A stretch of DNA of 64,000 nt from contig NC_015496.1 of assembly GCF_000212355.1 (NCBI RefSeq), positions 1,872,501-1,936,500 of the forward strand, read 5' to 3'. The notes beneath the pieces are model-generated. The model did not search any database, had not been told where the DNA came from, and saw nothing but the letters and a program-made list of their open reading frames with translations. Below are positions 1 through 7,753 of the stretch, piece by piece. Both the position numbers and the translations under genes were made by a program. Each line of letters begins with the position of its first letter. The first letter of the stretch is position 1. This DNA comes from Dokdonia sp. 4H-3-7-5. GTDB lineage: Bacteria > Bacteroidota > Bacteroidia > Flavobacteriales > Flavobacteriaceae.

Positions 1-771
1 AAGCTCGAGAAGTTTTTTGTAATCTGCTTCTGGACTTTTTAATAGTGTAGTTAAGTTTTGTGAGGGTTTATCTTTGCTAAAATTGAAATCGATCTTACAT
101 TCTTGTAAGAGGTTATTGGTATTCTCAATAAGTGATGGATAGTCTTTAAAAACCTGAGCAATCTCTTTTCGTGAGTACATCAAGTCATTAGGACTTCCCT
201 GATCTGTATGTGGGAGCGTGCTAAGTAATACATTTGTATCTATAGCTCTTAATAAACGATGCGTGTTAAAATCTCGCTTATCGCGAAAGCTTACTGTATG
301 GAGAATAACTAACTTTTTTGTTAATGAACTAAGAGAAGAAAATTTAAGCTTATAAATATCTTTTGCTCGCACACCTATATATTCATTACTAGTAAAGGTT
401 GTCTTTCCTAACTCCATTACATTTTCAAAAGGATAAATAATAATTACATTTTGAAAATGCGGAGCTTGGTCAGGAAATGGAGTTTTGTTATGTAAGTGTT
501 TTGATAAGTAGTTGTTTATTTCAAGGAAGCCTTGGTTATTCATTGCGAGTGCAACGTAGCACTGTTTTGTATTGTTTCTAAAATCGACACCTATGATAGG
601 TTTTATGTTTTTTTCCTTTGCGCGACGCACAAAATTTAGACAGCCAGATGTATTATTAATATCTGTAAGTGCAAAATGATTACACCCTTCATGTATCGCT
701 AGATCTAGTAATTCCTCCTCAGAAATTGTTCCATATCTTAAACTAAAATAAGAGTGATTATTGAGATACAT
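1..771 (-). CDS. dnaE: DNA polymerase III alpha subunit (DnaE-type), N-terminal part, cut by window edge
   Basis: My own minus-strand translation from the ATG at 771 is open for 257 codons to the window edge. It begins with a PHP domain, recognisable from the NHSYFSLRYGT start, the EELLDLA helix and the ALTDINNTSG segment, as in alpha subunits of replicative or error-prone DNA polymerases. The first PHP metal motif, usually HxH, is reduced to NNHS. The gene lies 41 bases downstream of dinB on the same strand, so the two probably form one transcript. In other bacteria such pairing with a Y-family polymerase marks the damage-inducible second DnaE. That role is inference, because the polymerase domain lies outside the window. 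Confidence 0.85.
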   Translation of the reverse strand, partial: MYLNNHSYFSLRYGTISEEELLDLAIHEGCNHFALTDINNTSGCLNFVRRAKEKNIKPIIGVDFRNNTKQCYVALAMNNQGFLEINNYLSKHLHNKTPFPDQAPHFQNVIIIYPFENVMELGKTTFTSNEYIGVRAKDIYKLKFSSLSSLTKKLVILHTVSFRDKRDFNTHRLLRAIDTNVLLSTLPHTDQGSPNDLMYSRKEIAQVFKDYPSLIENTNNLLQECKIDFNFSKDKPSQNLTTLLKSPEADYKKLLEL

Positions 772-812
772 GAATTTAGTCTTGGGGTTTAAATAAATAA
801 AAGAGGTGTTTT

Positions 813-2033
813 TTACTGATGTCTGTGAGCTAAGAGTATAGGAGGTTCACCGTTAAAAGGATTACCTTGATTTCCTATAGTTCTGGATCCTTCACCTATC
901 GTGTTTGCTCTTCGCACGGTATGATCACCATATTTATTTCTTAATTCGTCCATTGCTTTGTAAAGATTTACGGTCTTGTTAGTATTCTCAAAAAGGTCTA
1001 TTTGATAATGCCCCTCTGTAAGACCACCAAAGCGTACACCTACTAACCTAATAAGCATCCTACGATTATTAAGCTTATTAAAAAGTTCTATTACTGTGGG
1101 AATGAGAACATGATCTGCAGCGGTGTAGGGGATACGCATCTGTTTTGAATATGTTTGAAAATCTGAGTATCTAATTTTTAATGTTACGACAGAAGTGAGT
1201 TTATTACCACGCCGTAGTTGAAAAGCTAGATTTTCTGCAATGGCAGTTATAGTAGTATGTAACTTCACCATGTCAATTGTGTCTTGACCATATGTACGTT
1301 CACTAGAGATAGATTTACGTTCGTGATACTCCACAATAGGGCTATCATCAATACCATTACAACGCTCCCAGATGATGCGTCCATTTTTTCCAAAAACAGA
1401 AGTCATCATTTCTACAGGCATTTGTTGAACAAGATCTACCGTGCGCACTCCTAGATTACAGAACTGAATAAAAGTCTTCTGTCCTACCGAAGGAATTTTT
1501 TTGATAGATAATGGTGCAAGAAACACTTTCTCATAACCAGGGTCAATTTTAATTTCATTATTAGGTTTTGCTTCTCCCGTAGCCACTTTTGATACCGTTT
1601 TGTTAGGAGACATCCCGAAGGAAATAGGTAAACCTGTTTCTCGCATAATACGCTGGCGAAGCTCTTTTGAGTATTTATAAGCTCCAAAGAACTTATCCAT
1701 CCCAGTGAGATCACCATAAAACTCATCTACACTTGCTTTTTCTAGAACAGGCAGTTCTTCTTGAAGAATTTGAGTTACCTCTTTAGACATTTTTGAATAT
1801 GTGCCGCCATTTCCTCGTATGTAAATACCATTAGGGCATAATTGTCTAGCTACTTTAATGGGCATAGCACTATGTACACCATAGGTGCGAGCTTCATAAC
1901 TTGCAGCGCTTACCACGCCGCGATCGCCAGTACCACCTACAATAACGGGTTTCCCTATAAGGCGACTATCTAGCCTACGCTCACAAGAAACGAAGAAAGT
2001 ATCAAGATCAAAATGAATAATTGTACGTTGCAT
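813..2033 (-). CDS. dinB: Y-family DNA polymerase IV (DinB-type)
   Basis: This 406-residue protein is a Y-family translesion DNA polymerase that copies past damaged bases. The N-terminal motif FDLDTFFVSCERR carries the first catalytic aspartates (D9, D11), and SVDEFYGDL carries the second acidic pair (D103, E104), so it should be active, unlike ImuB-type relatives that lose these residues. The fingers/palm region is followed by helix-hairpin-helix DNA binding near residues 180-225 and a little-finger domain up to about 350. It lies just upstream of dnaE in one likely operon. A promoter-like box and an inverted repeat lie directly upstream. No lexA-like repressor gene is visible nearby. Confidence 0.92.
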   Translation of the reverse strand: MQRTIIHFDLDTFFVSCERRLDSRLIGKPVIVGGTGDRGVVSAASYEARTYGVHSAMPIKVARQLCPNGIYIRGNGGTYSKMSKEVTQILQEELPVLEKASVDEFYGDLTGMDKFFGAYKYSKELRQRIMRETGLPISFGMSPNKTVSKVATGEAKPNNEIKIDPGYEKVFLAPLSIKKIPSVGQKTFIQFCNLGVRTVDLVQQMPVEMMTSVFGKNGRIIWERCNGIDDSPIVEYHERKSISSERTYGQDTIDMVKLHTTITAIAENLAFQLRRGNKLTSVVTLKIRYSDFQTYSKQMRIPYTAADHVLIPTVIELFNKLNNRRMLIRLVGVRFGGLTEGHYQIDLFENTNKTVNLYKAMDELRNKYGDHTVRRANTIGEGSRTIGNQGNPFNGEPPILLAHRHQ

Positions 2034-2048
2034 AATATAGAATTAATC

Positions 2049-2089
2049 CAAAATTATGGAAATATTCCTATTTAAGTAATAGGTAACCT
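2049..2089 (-). promoter_or_regulatory. Candidate dinB promoter with overlapping inverted-repeat operator
   Basis: Read on the minus strand, TAATTTTG (2049-2056) matches the Bacteroidota -7 box TAnnTTTG, 15 bases before the dinB ATG. A perfect inverted repeat CCTATT-TAAGT-AATAGG lies at 2068-2084, where the -33 element would sit, and GGTAACC at 2083-2089 is a further small palindrome. Repressor binding here is inference. Confidence 0.4.
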
Positions 2090-2201
2090 TATTTTAGTTA
2101 TTAACATTGGTGGTTCGAGATTCATTGCGTTAACATTATTTAACAACCTTTCGGTTTCTGTTTTGGTTATCTTGATCCTCTTTAATTTTAATTTATTTTA
2201 G

Positions 2202-5063
2202 ATGAAAATCACACGTCTTATAGCCCTTATTGCGCTGGTAACTATTACATTCTCGTGTAAGCAAGAAAGTGAGGAGAATACCGCTTTCGCGAAAGCGGAA
2301 ACCCCACAATTCAACGTTCCATTTGAAAAGTTTACGCTAGATAATGGACTTACCGTAATCTTACATCAAGACGACTCAGATCCAGTAGTTGCAGTAGCAC
2401 TTACCGCACACGTAGGATCTGCAAGAGAGATAGAAGGACGTACAGGTTTTGCTCACTTATTTGAGCACTTATTATTTTTAGAATCTGAAAACCTTGGAAA
2501 AGGTGGGCTTGATGCAATGAGCGCGCGTATTGGTGGTTCTGGAGCAAACGGATCTACGAGTCGTGATCGCACAAACTATTTTCAAACAGTGCCAAAAGAT
2601 GCTCTTGAAAAAATGATTTGGGCAGAGGCAGATAAGCTTGGATACTTCATAAATACGGTAACAGATCCAGTTCTTGCAAAAGAAAAGCAGGTGGTAAAGA
2701 ATGAAAAAAGGCAGTCTGTGGATAACCGTCCTTATGGTCACGCACGTTATGTGGTAGGGAAGAACCTTTATCCAGAAAACCATCCTTATAACTGGCAGGT
2801 AATAGGCTCATTAGAAGATTTACAAAATGCAACACTACAAGATGTAAAAGATTTTTATAATCGCTGGTACACGCCTAATAATACAACGCTTACGATCGCT
2901 GGAGATTTTGATATTGCGCAAACTAAGGAGTGGGTGGAAAAATATTTTGGAGAAATTCCAAGAGGAGAAGAAGTTCCAGCAATGGAAAAGCAACCTGTTA
3001 CAGTAGCAAATACAAAGCGACTCTATTATGAAGATAACTTTGCTAGATTACCACAACTATCAATGACGTGGCCTACGGTGCCTAATTATGATAAGGACTC
3101 TTATGCACTTGAAGTGCTGGCTAGTTATCTTTCTAAAGGCAAGAATGCGCCGTTCAATAAGATTTTAATTGATGAGAAGCAGCTTACGGCTGGTGTGAGA
3201 ATGTTCAATTTTGGTTCTGAAATCGCAGGAGAATTTGGTTTAAGCGTCAATGCATATCCTGGTAAAGATCTTGATGATGTACTTGTAGGAATTAATGAGG
3301 CTTTTACAAAATTTGAACTTGAGGGAATCTCACAAAAAGATTTAGACAGAATTAAAGCAGGGCAAGAAACACAGTTTTATAATGGCTTATCAAGTGTATT
3401 AGGAAAAGGATTTCAGCTAGCGCAGTATGAGATTTTTGCTGGGGATCCTGCATACATCACAGAAGATGTAGATCGTATTCTTGCAGTGACTAAGGAAGAT
3501 GTACAACGCGTTTACGAGCAGTACATTAAAGGGCATAATTATATTGCTACTAGTTTTGTGCCTATAGGTCAAACAACACTTGCACTTGAAGATTCTGATC
3601 TTGCACAAGTAGTAGAAGAAAAGATAGTAGAAGGAGCAGAGGAGACATTTGATGCGAGTATCGCAGCAGATTATGAGCGTACTCCTTCGTCCTTTGATCG
3701 TAGTGAGGAGCCTGCATATGGCAAAACTGCTGAAGTTACTGTTCCTAATGTTTGGGAAGACAAACTTTCTTCTGGACTTGAAGTGTATGGTATCGAAAAT
3801 GACGAAGTACCACTTGTGCAATTTCAGATGAATATACGTGGAGGATTACTTTTAGAGGATATCAATAGAGTAGGCGTTTCCAGTTTGCTAGCAGATTTAC
3901 TTATGAAGGGAACTGCCACAAAAACTACTGCAGCACTTGAAAATGAGATTGAAAGCCTTGGAGCAAATATTTACACGTACTCAGACAAAGAGAATATATA
4001 CATAGGCGGGAATACACTGGCTAAAAACTATGATAAAACCATTGCCTTGGTTCAAGAAATCCTCTTGCAGCCGCGCTGGGATAAGACAGAGTTTGACTTA
4101 TTAAAGCAGAGTACCTTAAGTCGTCTGGAGCAGCAACAGGCAAACCCTAATAGTATTGCAGCTATACAATTTGATAAATTAATTTATGGAGAGCGTAGCC
4201 TACTAGCTCAAAACAGCTTAGGAACTCCAGCTTCTGTAAATGCAATTACGCTTGAGGATCTAAAGAGTTATTATAACAATTATGTAGTTCCTAATGTTGC
4301 TAAAATGCAAGTAGTAGGTGCTGTAGGTAAAGAAAAAGCAACTACAGTACTCGCAGGTCTTAATGATAATTGGGAGGCTAGAGAATTTACAATTCCTGTA
4401 GTAGAGGTTCCTAAGGCTCCGGAGCAGTCTAACGTATATTTTTATGATGTGCCAGATGCAAAGCAGTCTGTACTTCGTTTTGGATACCCAGCAATGGCAG
4501 AAACCGATAAAGATTTTTATCCAGCACAAATGATGAACTACCGTTTAGGTGGTGGTGGTTTTGCCTCACAACTTACACAGAAACTTAGAGAAGGAAAAGG
4601 ATATACTTATGGCATACGTTCAGGTTTTTCTGGATCTACACTTCCTGGAGCGTTTGCTGTCTCGAGTGGAGTACGTTCTAATGTAACTTATGAGTCTACT
4701 GCACTCGTAAAGGATATTCTTAAAAACTATGGGAAGAACTTCACACAACAAGATCTTGACGTGTCTAAAAGTTTTCTACTAAAAAGTCAAGCGCGTGCTT
4801 TTGAAACTATGGGAGCAAAGCTAAATATGCTAGATGATATTGCAAACCTGGGTATATCTCCAGATTATATCAAGGAACGCCAGGCTATCGTAGAGAATAT
4901 GACAGTAGAAGAAATCAAGAAACTATCAGATAAATATCTTAATCCAGATAAAATGATATACTTGATAGTAGGTGATAAGAAAACACAGATGGATAAACTA
5001 GAGCAGCTAGGTTATGGTACTCCTATACTTTTGAATGAGAGTAAAGAACCTGTAAAGAACTAG
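2202..5063 (+). CDS. M16 family zinc metallopeptidase lipoprotein, two-domain
   Basis: This is a 953-residue secreted peptidase of the pitrilysin/M16 family. A lipoprotein signal ends at TFSC (Cys19). The zinc motif HLFEH is at residues 85-89, with the distal Glu ligand in the EKQVVKNEKR segment about 75 residues later. The second half (from about residue 510) is a non-catalytic M16 domain that keeps the Arg/Tyr segment REGKGYTYG used to clamp substrate. The length fits one chain carrying both halves. It probably degrades peptides in the periplasm or at the outer membrane. Residues 28-32 (AFAKA), just after the lipid anchor, are encoded by a copy of the iterated palindrome. A terminator follows. 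Confidence 0.93.
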   Translation: MKITRLIALIALVTITFSCKQESEENTAFAKAETPQFNVPFEKFTLDNGLTVILHQDDSDPVVAVALTAHVGSAREIEGRTGFAHLFEHLLFLESENLGKGGLDAMSARIGGSGANGSTSRDRTNYFQTVPKDALEKMIWAEADKLGYFINTVTDPVLAKEKQVVKNEKRQSVDNRPYGHARYVVGKNLYPENHPYNWQVIGSLEDLQNATLQDVKDFYNRWYTPNNTTLTIAGDFDIAQTKEWVEKYFGEIPRGEEVPAMEKQPVTVANTKRLYYEDNFARLPQLSMTWPTVPNYDKDSYALEVLASYLSKGKNAPFNKILIDEKQLTAGVRMFNFGSEIAGEFGLSVNAYPGKDLDDVLVGINEAFTKFELEGISQKDLDRIKAGQETQFYNGLSSVLGKGFQLAQYEIFAGDPAYITEDVDRILAVTKEDVQRVYEQYIKGHNYIATSFVPIGQTTLALEDSDLAQVVEEKIVEGAEETFDASIAADYERTPSSFDRSEEPAYGKTAEVTVPNVWEDKLSSGLEVYGIENDEVPLVQFQMNIRGGLLLEDINRVGVSSLLADLLMKGTATKTTAALENEIESLGANIYTYSDKENIYIGGNTLAKNYDKTIALVQEILLQPRWDKTEFDLLKQSTLSRLEQQQANPNSIAAIQFDKLIYGERSLLAQNSLGTPASVNAITLEDLKSYYNNYVVPNVAKMQVVGAVGKEKATTVLAGLNDNWEAREFTIPVVEVPKAPEQSNVYFYDVPDAKQSVLRFGYPAMAETDKDFYPAQMMNYRLGGGGFASQLTQKLREGKGYTYGIRSGFSGSTLPGAFAVSSGVRSNVTYESTALVKDILKNYGKNFTQQDLDVSKSFLLKSQARAFETMGAKLNMLDDIANLGISPDYIKERQAIVENMTVEEIKKLSDKYLNPDKMIYLIVGDKKTQMDKLEQLGYGTPILLNESKEPVKN
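2281..2298. repeat. Iterated palindrome copy 1 (inside M16 gene)
   Basis: Perfect 18-nt palindrome CCGCTTTCGCGAAAGCGG. It lies in the linker after the lipobox, encodes AFAKA in frame, and interrupts no recognised motif. Confidence 0.9.
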
Positions 5064-5084
5064 AAACTCAAATCTCTTAATTAT

Positions 5085-5117
5085 AAAAAGCGAACTCTTG
5101 ATGGAGTTCGCTTTTTT
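5085..5117. terminator. Bidirectional intrinsic terminator
   Basis: A 13-bp stem (AAAAAGCGAACTC paired with GAGTTCGCTTTTT) closes a short loop, with A and T tracts on opposite sides. It lies between the convergent M16 and EamA genes and can serve both. Confidence 0.9.
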
Positions 5118-5120
5118 TAT

Positions 5121-5137
5121 GCTTTCGCGAAAGCGTA
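5121..5137. repeat. Iterated palindrome copy 2 (intergenic)
   Basis: GCTTTCGCGAAAGC core plus a right-hand GTA flank, three bases after the terminator. The left TAC flank is degenerate. Confidence 0.9.
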
Positions 5138-5167
5138 ATTCCATATAAAACCTATACTACAGCGAAT

Positions 5168-5998
5168 CTAAGCTCTTCTCTTTACCCAAACGTTAAGTAG
5201 CATCCCTATGACTAGAACTCCCATCCCTACTAGAGGAGCGGTGTCATACCGTTCATTAAAGAGAAAGTAACCTAAGATTAAAGCATATACGAGTTCCATG
5301 TATTTAATGGGAGCTACGGTAGCTGTATCTGCAAGTTGGAAAGAACGCGTTAAGAATACTTGGCCAAAAAGTCCAAAGACGCCAATACCACTTACATACC
5401 ACCACTCAACACCTACAGGCATACGCCAGTGTTGTATAAAGAAAAGACTACCTATGATAGAGATTACCATAAAGTAGTTGATTATGGTTAAAAAATGTTC
5501 TCGCGATCCTAAATAACGCACAATGGTAAACACACCACCTACCAAAATAGAAGACATAATAATGAGTATAAAACTTATCGTATCTATTCTAAAATCGACT
5601 CCTTTTAACACAAGAGCTCCTATAACAGAAATGACTAATGCCACCCATTGCCATGGTTTTACTTTTTCTTTTAAAAACCAAAGCGCAAAGATGGCACTAA
5701 ACAAAGGGGCTGTATATCGTAAAGCAACGGCAGATCCTAATGGGATGCGCTGTATGACCACAAAATAAAGCGCGAGAGAAACAAAACTCAATATCCCTCT
5801 AGTTATGAGCCAAGAGAAATTACTCCCTATAACAGGAACTCGCTTGATAAGCATGTAAGGAAAAATAAAAATAAAGGTGCCCACACATCTAAAAAACACT
5901 ACCTGTAGTGGGTGAAAATCTTCGAGATATTTTGCCAGTAAGTTCATCCACGTAAACGCAAATGCAGCAATAAGCATGTAAACAACTCCTTTTATCAC
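5168..5998 (-). CDS. EamA/DMT family membrane transporter
   Basis: This 276-residue protein is almost entirely hydrophobic. It has about ten predicted membrane helices in two five-helix EamA repeats, the usual size of drug/metabolite transporter family members. N-terminal MIKGVVYMLIAAFAFTWMNL and the internal ALRYTAPLFSAIFALWFLKE segment are typical of the family. Substrates vary (metabolites, amino acids, drugs) and cannot be told from sequence. It converges on the M16 gene and diverges from the small lipoprotein at 6136. No partner gene suggests a specific role. Confidence 0.85.
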   Translation of the reverse strand: MIKGVVYMLIAAFAFTWMNLLAKYLEDFHPLQVVFFRCVGTFIFIFPYMLIKRVPVIGSNFSWLITRGILSFVSLALYFVVIQRIPLGSAVALRYTAPLFSAIFALWFLKEKVKPWQWVALVISVIGALVLKGVDFRIDTISFILIIMSSILVGGVFTIVRYLGSREHFLTIINYFMVISIIGSLFFIQHWRMPVGVEWWYVSGIGVFGLFGQVFLTRSFQLADTATVAPIKYMELVYALILGYFLFNERYDTAPLVGMGVLVIGMLLNVWVKRRA

Positions 5999-6135
5999 TG
6001 GAAGAATTTTACCGCAAAGGTATCAGATAACATATCTATTTTAGTAATTATATAGGTTTATTATAACTACCTATTAACAAAAAATGTAATTGTACCATAT
6101 TACATTTACACCCTAACCAATAAACAATTATTATT

Positions 6136-6405
6136 ATGAAAAAAGTATTTGTAGTACTAGCACTTGTAGGATTTACATTCTCAACAATCTCTTGTAGAGA
6201 GACAACTCAAGATAAAATTGAAAACTCTGCAGAAGCAGCAGGAGAAGATATCGAAAACGGACTGGAAGAAGCTGGTGATGCTATCGAAAATGCTGCCGAA
6301 GAAACTGGCGAAGCTATCGAAAATGGAGCTAACAAAGCTGGTCAAGAGATAGAAGAAGAAATCGAAGGAACAGACGATTATAATGGTGATGACGATAACA
6401 ACTAA
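6136..6405 (+). CDS. Small acidic lipoprotein with tandem 11-residue repeats
   Basis: This 89-residue protein has a signal peptide ending in a lipobox-like TISC (Cys20). Residues 26-80 are five consecutive 11-residue units: DKIENSAEAAG, EDIENGLEEAG, DAIENAAEETG, EAIENGANKAG and a diverged last unit QEIEEEIEGTD. The pattern xxIENxxxxxG predicts an amphipathic, highly acidic helix like those of LEA or apolipoprotein-type surface-coating proteins. The C-terminus is Asp/Asn-rich. A strong terminator follows, so it is likely a single-gene transcript. I do not recognise a named family. A stress or envelope-protective role is inference. Confidence 0.8.
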   Translation: MKKVFVVLALVGFTFSTISCRETTQDKIENSAEAAGEDIENGLEEAGDAIENAAEETGEAIENGANKAGQEIEEEIEGTDDYNGDDDNN

Positions 6406-6423
6406 GAAGTCGTTATTAGTGTA

Positions 6424-6457
6424 AAAAAAAAGCGAGCAGTGATGCTCGCTTTTTTTA
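6424..6457. terminator. Bidirectional intrinsic terminator
   Basis: AGCGAGCA-GTGA-TGCTCGCT stem flanked by an A run and a T run, between the small lipoprotein gene and the convergent rodA. Confidence 0.92.
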
Positions 6458-6468
6458 TGTTTGTTTTT

Positions 6469-6487
6469 ACGCTTTCGCGAAAGTGTA
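6469..6487. repeat. Iterated palindrome copy 3 (intergenic)
   Basis: ACGCTTTCGCGAAAGTGTA, one mismatch from the perfect palindrome, seven bases from the rodA stop codon. Confidence 0.88.
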
Positions 6488-6493
6488 CTTAGA

Positions 6494-7753
6494 TTACCAC
6501 TCGTTTACTCTATTACCATCTAGTTTTACAAAGATGAATAGTAAAATAGTGAAGCCCCATAATCCTGATCCTCCGTAACTGAAAAACGGCAAAGGAATTC
6601 CTACCGTAGGTAAGAGACCTATGACCATCCCAATGTTTACTACAAAGTGAATGAATAAAATTCCTGCGAGGCTGTATCCATAAATGCGCGAGAAGTCATT
6701 TTTTTGTTTTTCTGATAGTTGGATGATCCTCAAAATAAGCACTACAAATAAGATGATTACTAGGGTACTCCCAAGGAAACCCCACTCTTCACCAACTGTT
6801 GAGAAAATATAATCTGTGTGTTGTTCTGGTACAAACTTACCTTTAGTTTGTGTTCCTTCTAGAAACCCTCTTCCAAACCAGCCACCATTACCTATGGCAA
6901 TCTCACTTTGCTGTGTATTATATCCTATACTTTTTGCATCTACCTCTTTACCCAAAACAATATTAAAACGGTCGCGGTGACGTTGCTCGAAGATATTTTC
7001 GAAAATGTAGTTTACAGAAAATGCAAAAAGACATGCTGCTGCAACAAGACCTATATAAAGACGTTTTGAGGGTCGTTTTTTTCTATTTCTAGCAAACAGT
7101 ATCAAGGCAATCACAAGAACAATTAGAGACACATAAATAGGTCCTAAAACTAGTGTAAGCACAAATAACGTAATCGTAGATGCTCCTAGAATTAAATAAC
7201 TAGCAGCAAGTCCCTCTCTATATAGCGGAAAGAAAAATGCAGCATAAACTAATGCACTTCCAGGATCTGGTTGTGGCACAATGATAAGTGCTGGTATTGC
7301 TATAATAGCAAGAGCACGTACTTGATCTTTTATGGTTTTTATATTGGTTTGTATGTCGCTCAGATATTTGGCGAGTGCTAGTGCGGTAGCGGCTTTGGCA
7401 AATTCACTAGGCTGCAAACTCATAAAACCGAGATTGTACCAACTTGTTGCCCCAGATATAGTCTTACCAAAAACAAACAATAATATTAATGACAGCAACG
7501 AGCCTATGTAAATGACACTAGAGAATCGCTCAAAGAATTTTGAGTCTAAGAAGAGAATAAACGTAATGATAAGAAAGCCTAGAAATATCCACACAAGTTG
7601 CTTGAAGTACAAGTTATTCATACTTGCAAAAGCTTGTGTATCTGGATCAAAGGCAGCAGAGTAAATATTAACCCAGCCTATAGCTACGAGGGCTAAGTAT
7701 AATAAAATAAGTACCCAGTCAAAACTACCAACATTCCTTGTAAAACGGCTCAT
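6494..7753 (-). CDS. rodA: Rod-shape determining protein RodA (SEDS glycosyltransferase)
   Basis: This 419-residue polytopic membrane protein of the FtsW/RodA/SpoVE family polymerises lipid II glycan strands for side-wall growth. It has about ten membrane helices. Family segments seen are LQPSEFAKAATALALAKYL, the periplasmic-loop WGFLGS and the C-terminal GLLPTVGIPLPFFSYGGSGL signature. It overlaps the PBP2 stop codon by one base, so the two are translationally coupled, as expected for partners of one synthase complex. It is the last gene of the mre operon and is followed by the iterated palindrome and a shared terminator. Confidence 0.97.
   Translation of the reverse strand: MSRFTRNVGSFDWVLILLYLALVAIGWVNIYSAAFDPDTQAFASMNNLYFKQLVWIFLGFLIITFILFLDSKFFERFSSVIYIGSLLSLILLFVFGKTISGATSWYNLGFMSLQPSEFAKAATALALAKYLSDIQTNIKTIKDQVRALAIIAIPALIIVPQPDPGSALVYAAFFFPLYREGLAASYLILGASTITLFVLTLVLGPIYVSLIVLVIALILFARNRKKRPSKRLYIGLVAAACLFAFSVNYIFENIFEQRHRDRFNIVLGKEVDAKSIGYNTQQSEIAIGNGGWFGRGFLEGTQTKGKFVPEQHTDYIFSTVGEEWGFLGSTLVIILFVVLILRIIQLSEKQKNDFSRIYGYSLAGILFIHFVVNIGMVIGLLPTVGIPLPFFSYGGSGLWGFTILLFIFVKLDGNRVNEW

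Noticed and set aside
275-293. Degenerate relative of the iterated palindrome (CGCTTATCGCGAAAGCTTA) inside dnaE
   Set aside because: The left half has an inserted or changed base and the core TTTCGCGAAA is broken, so it was not counted.
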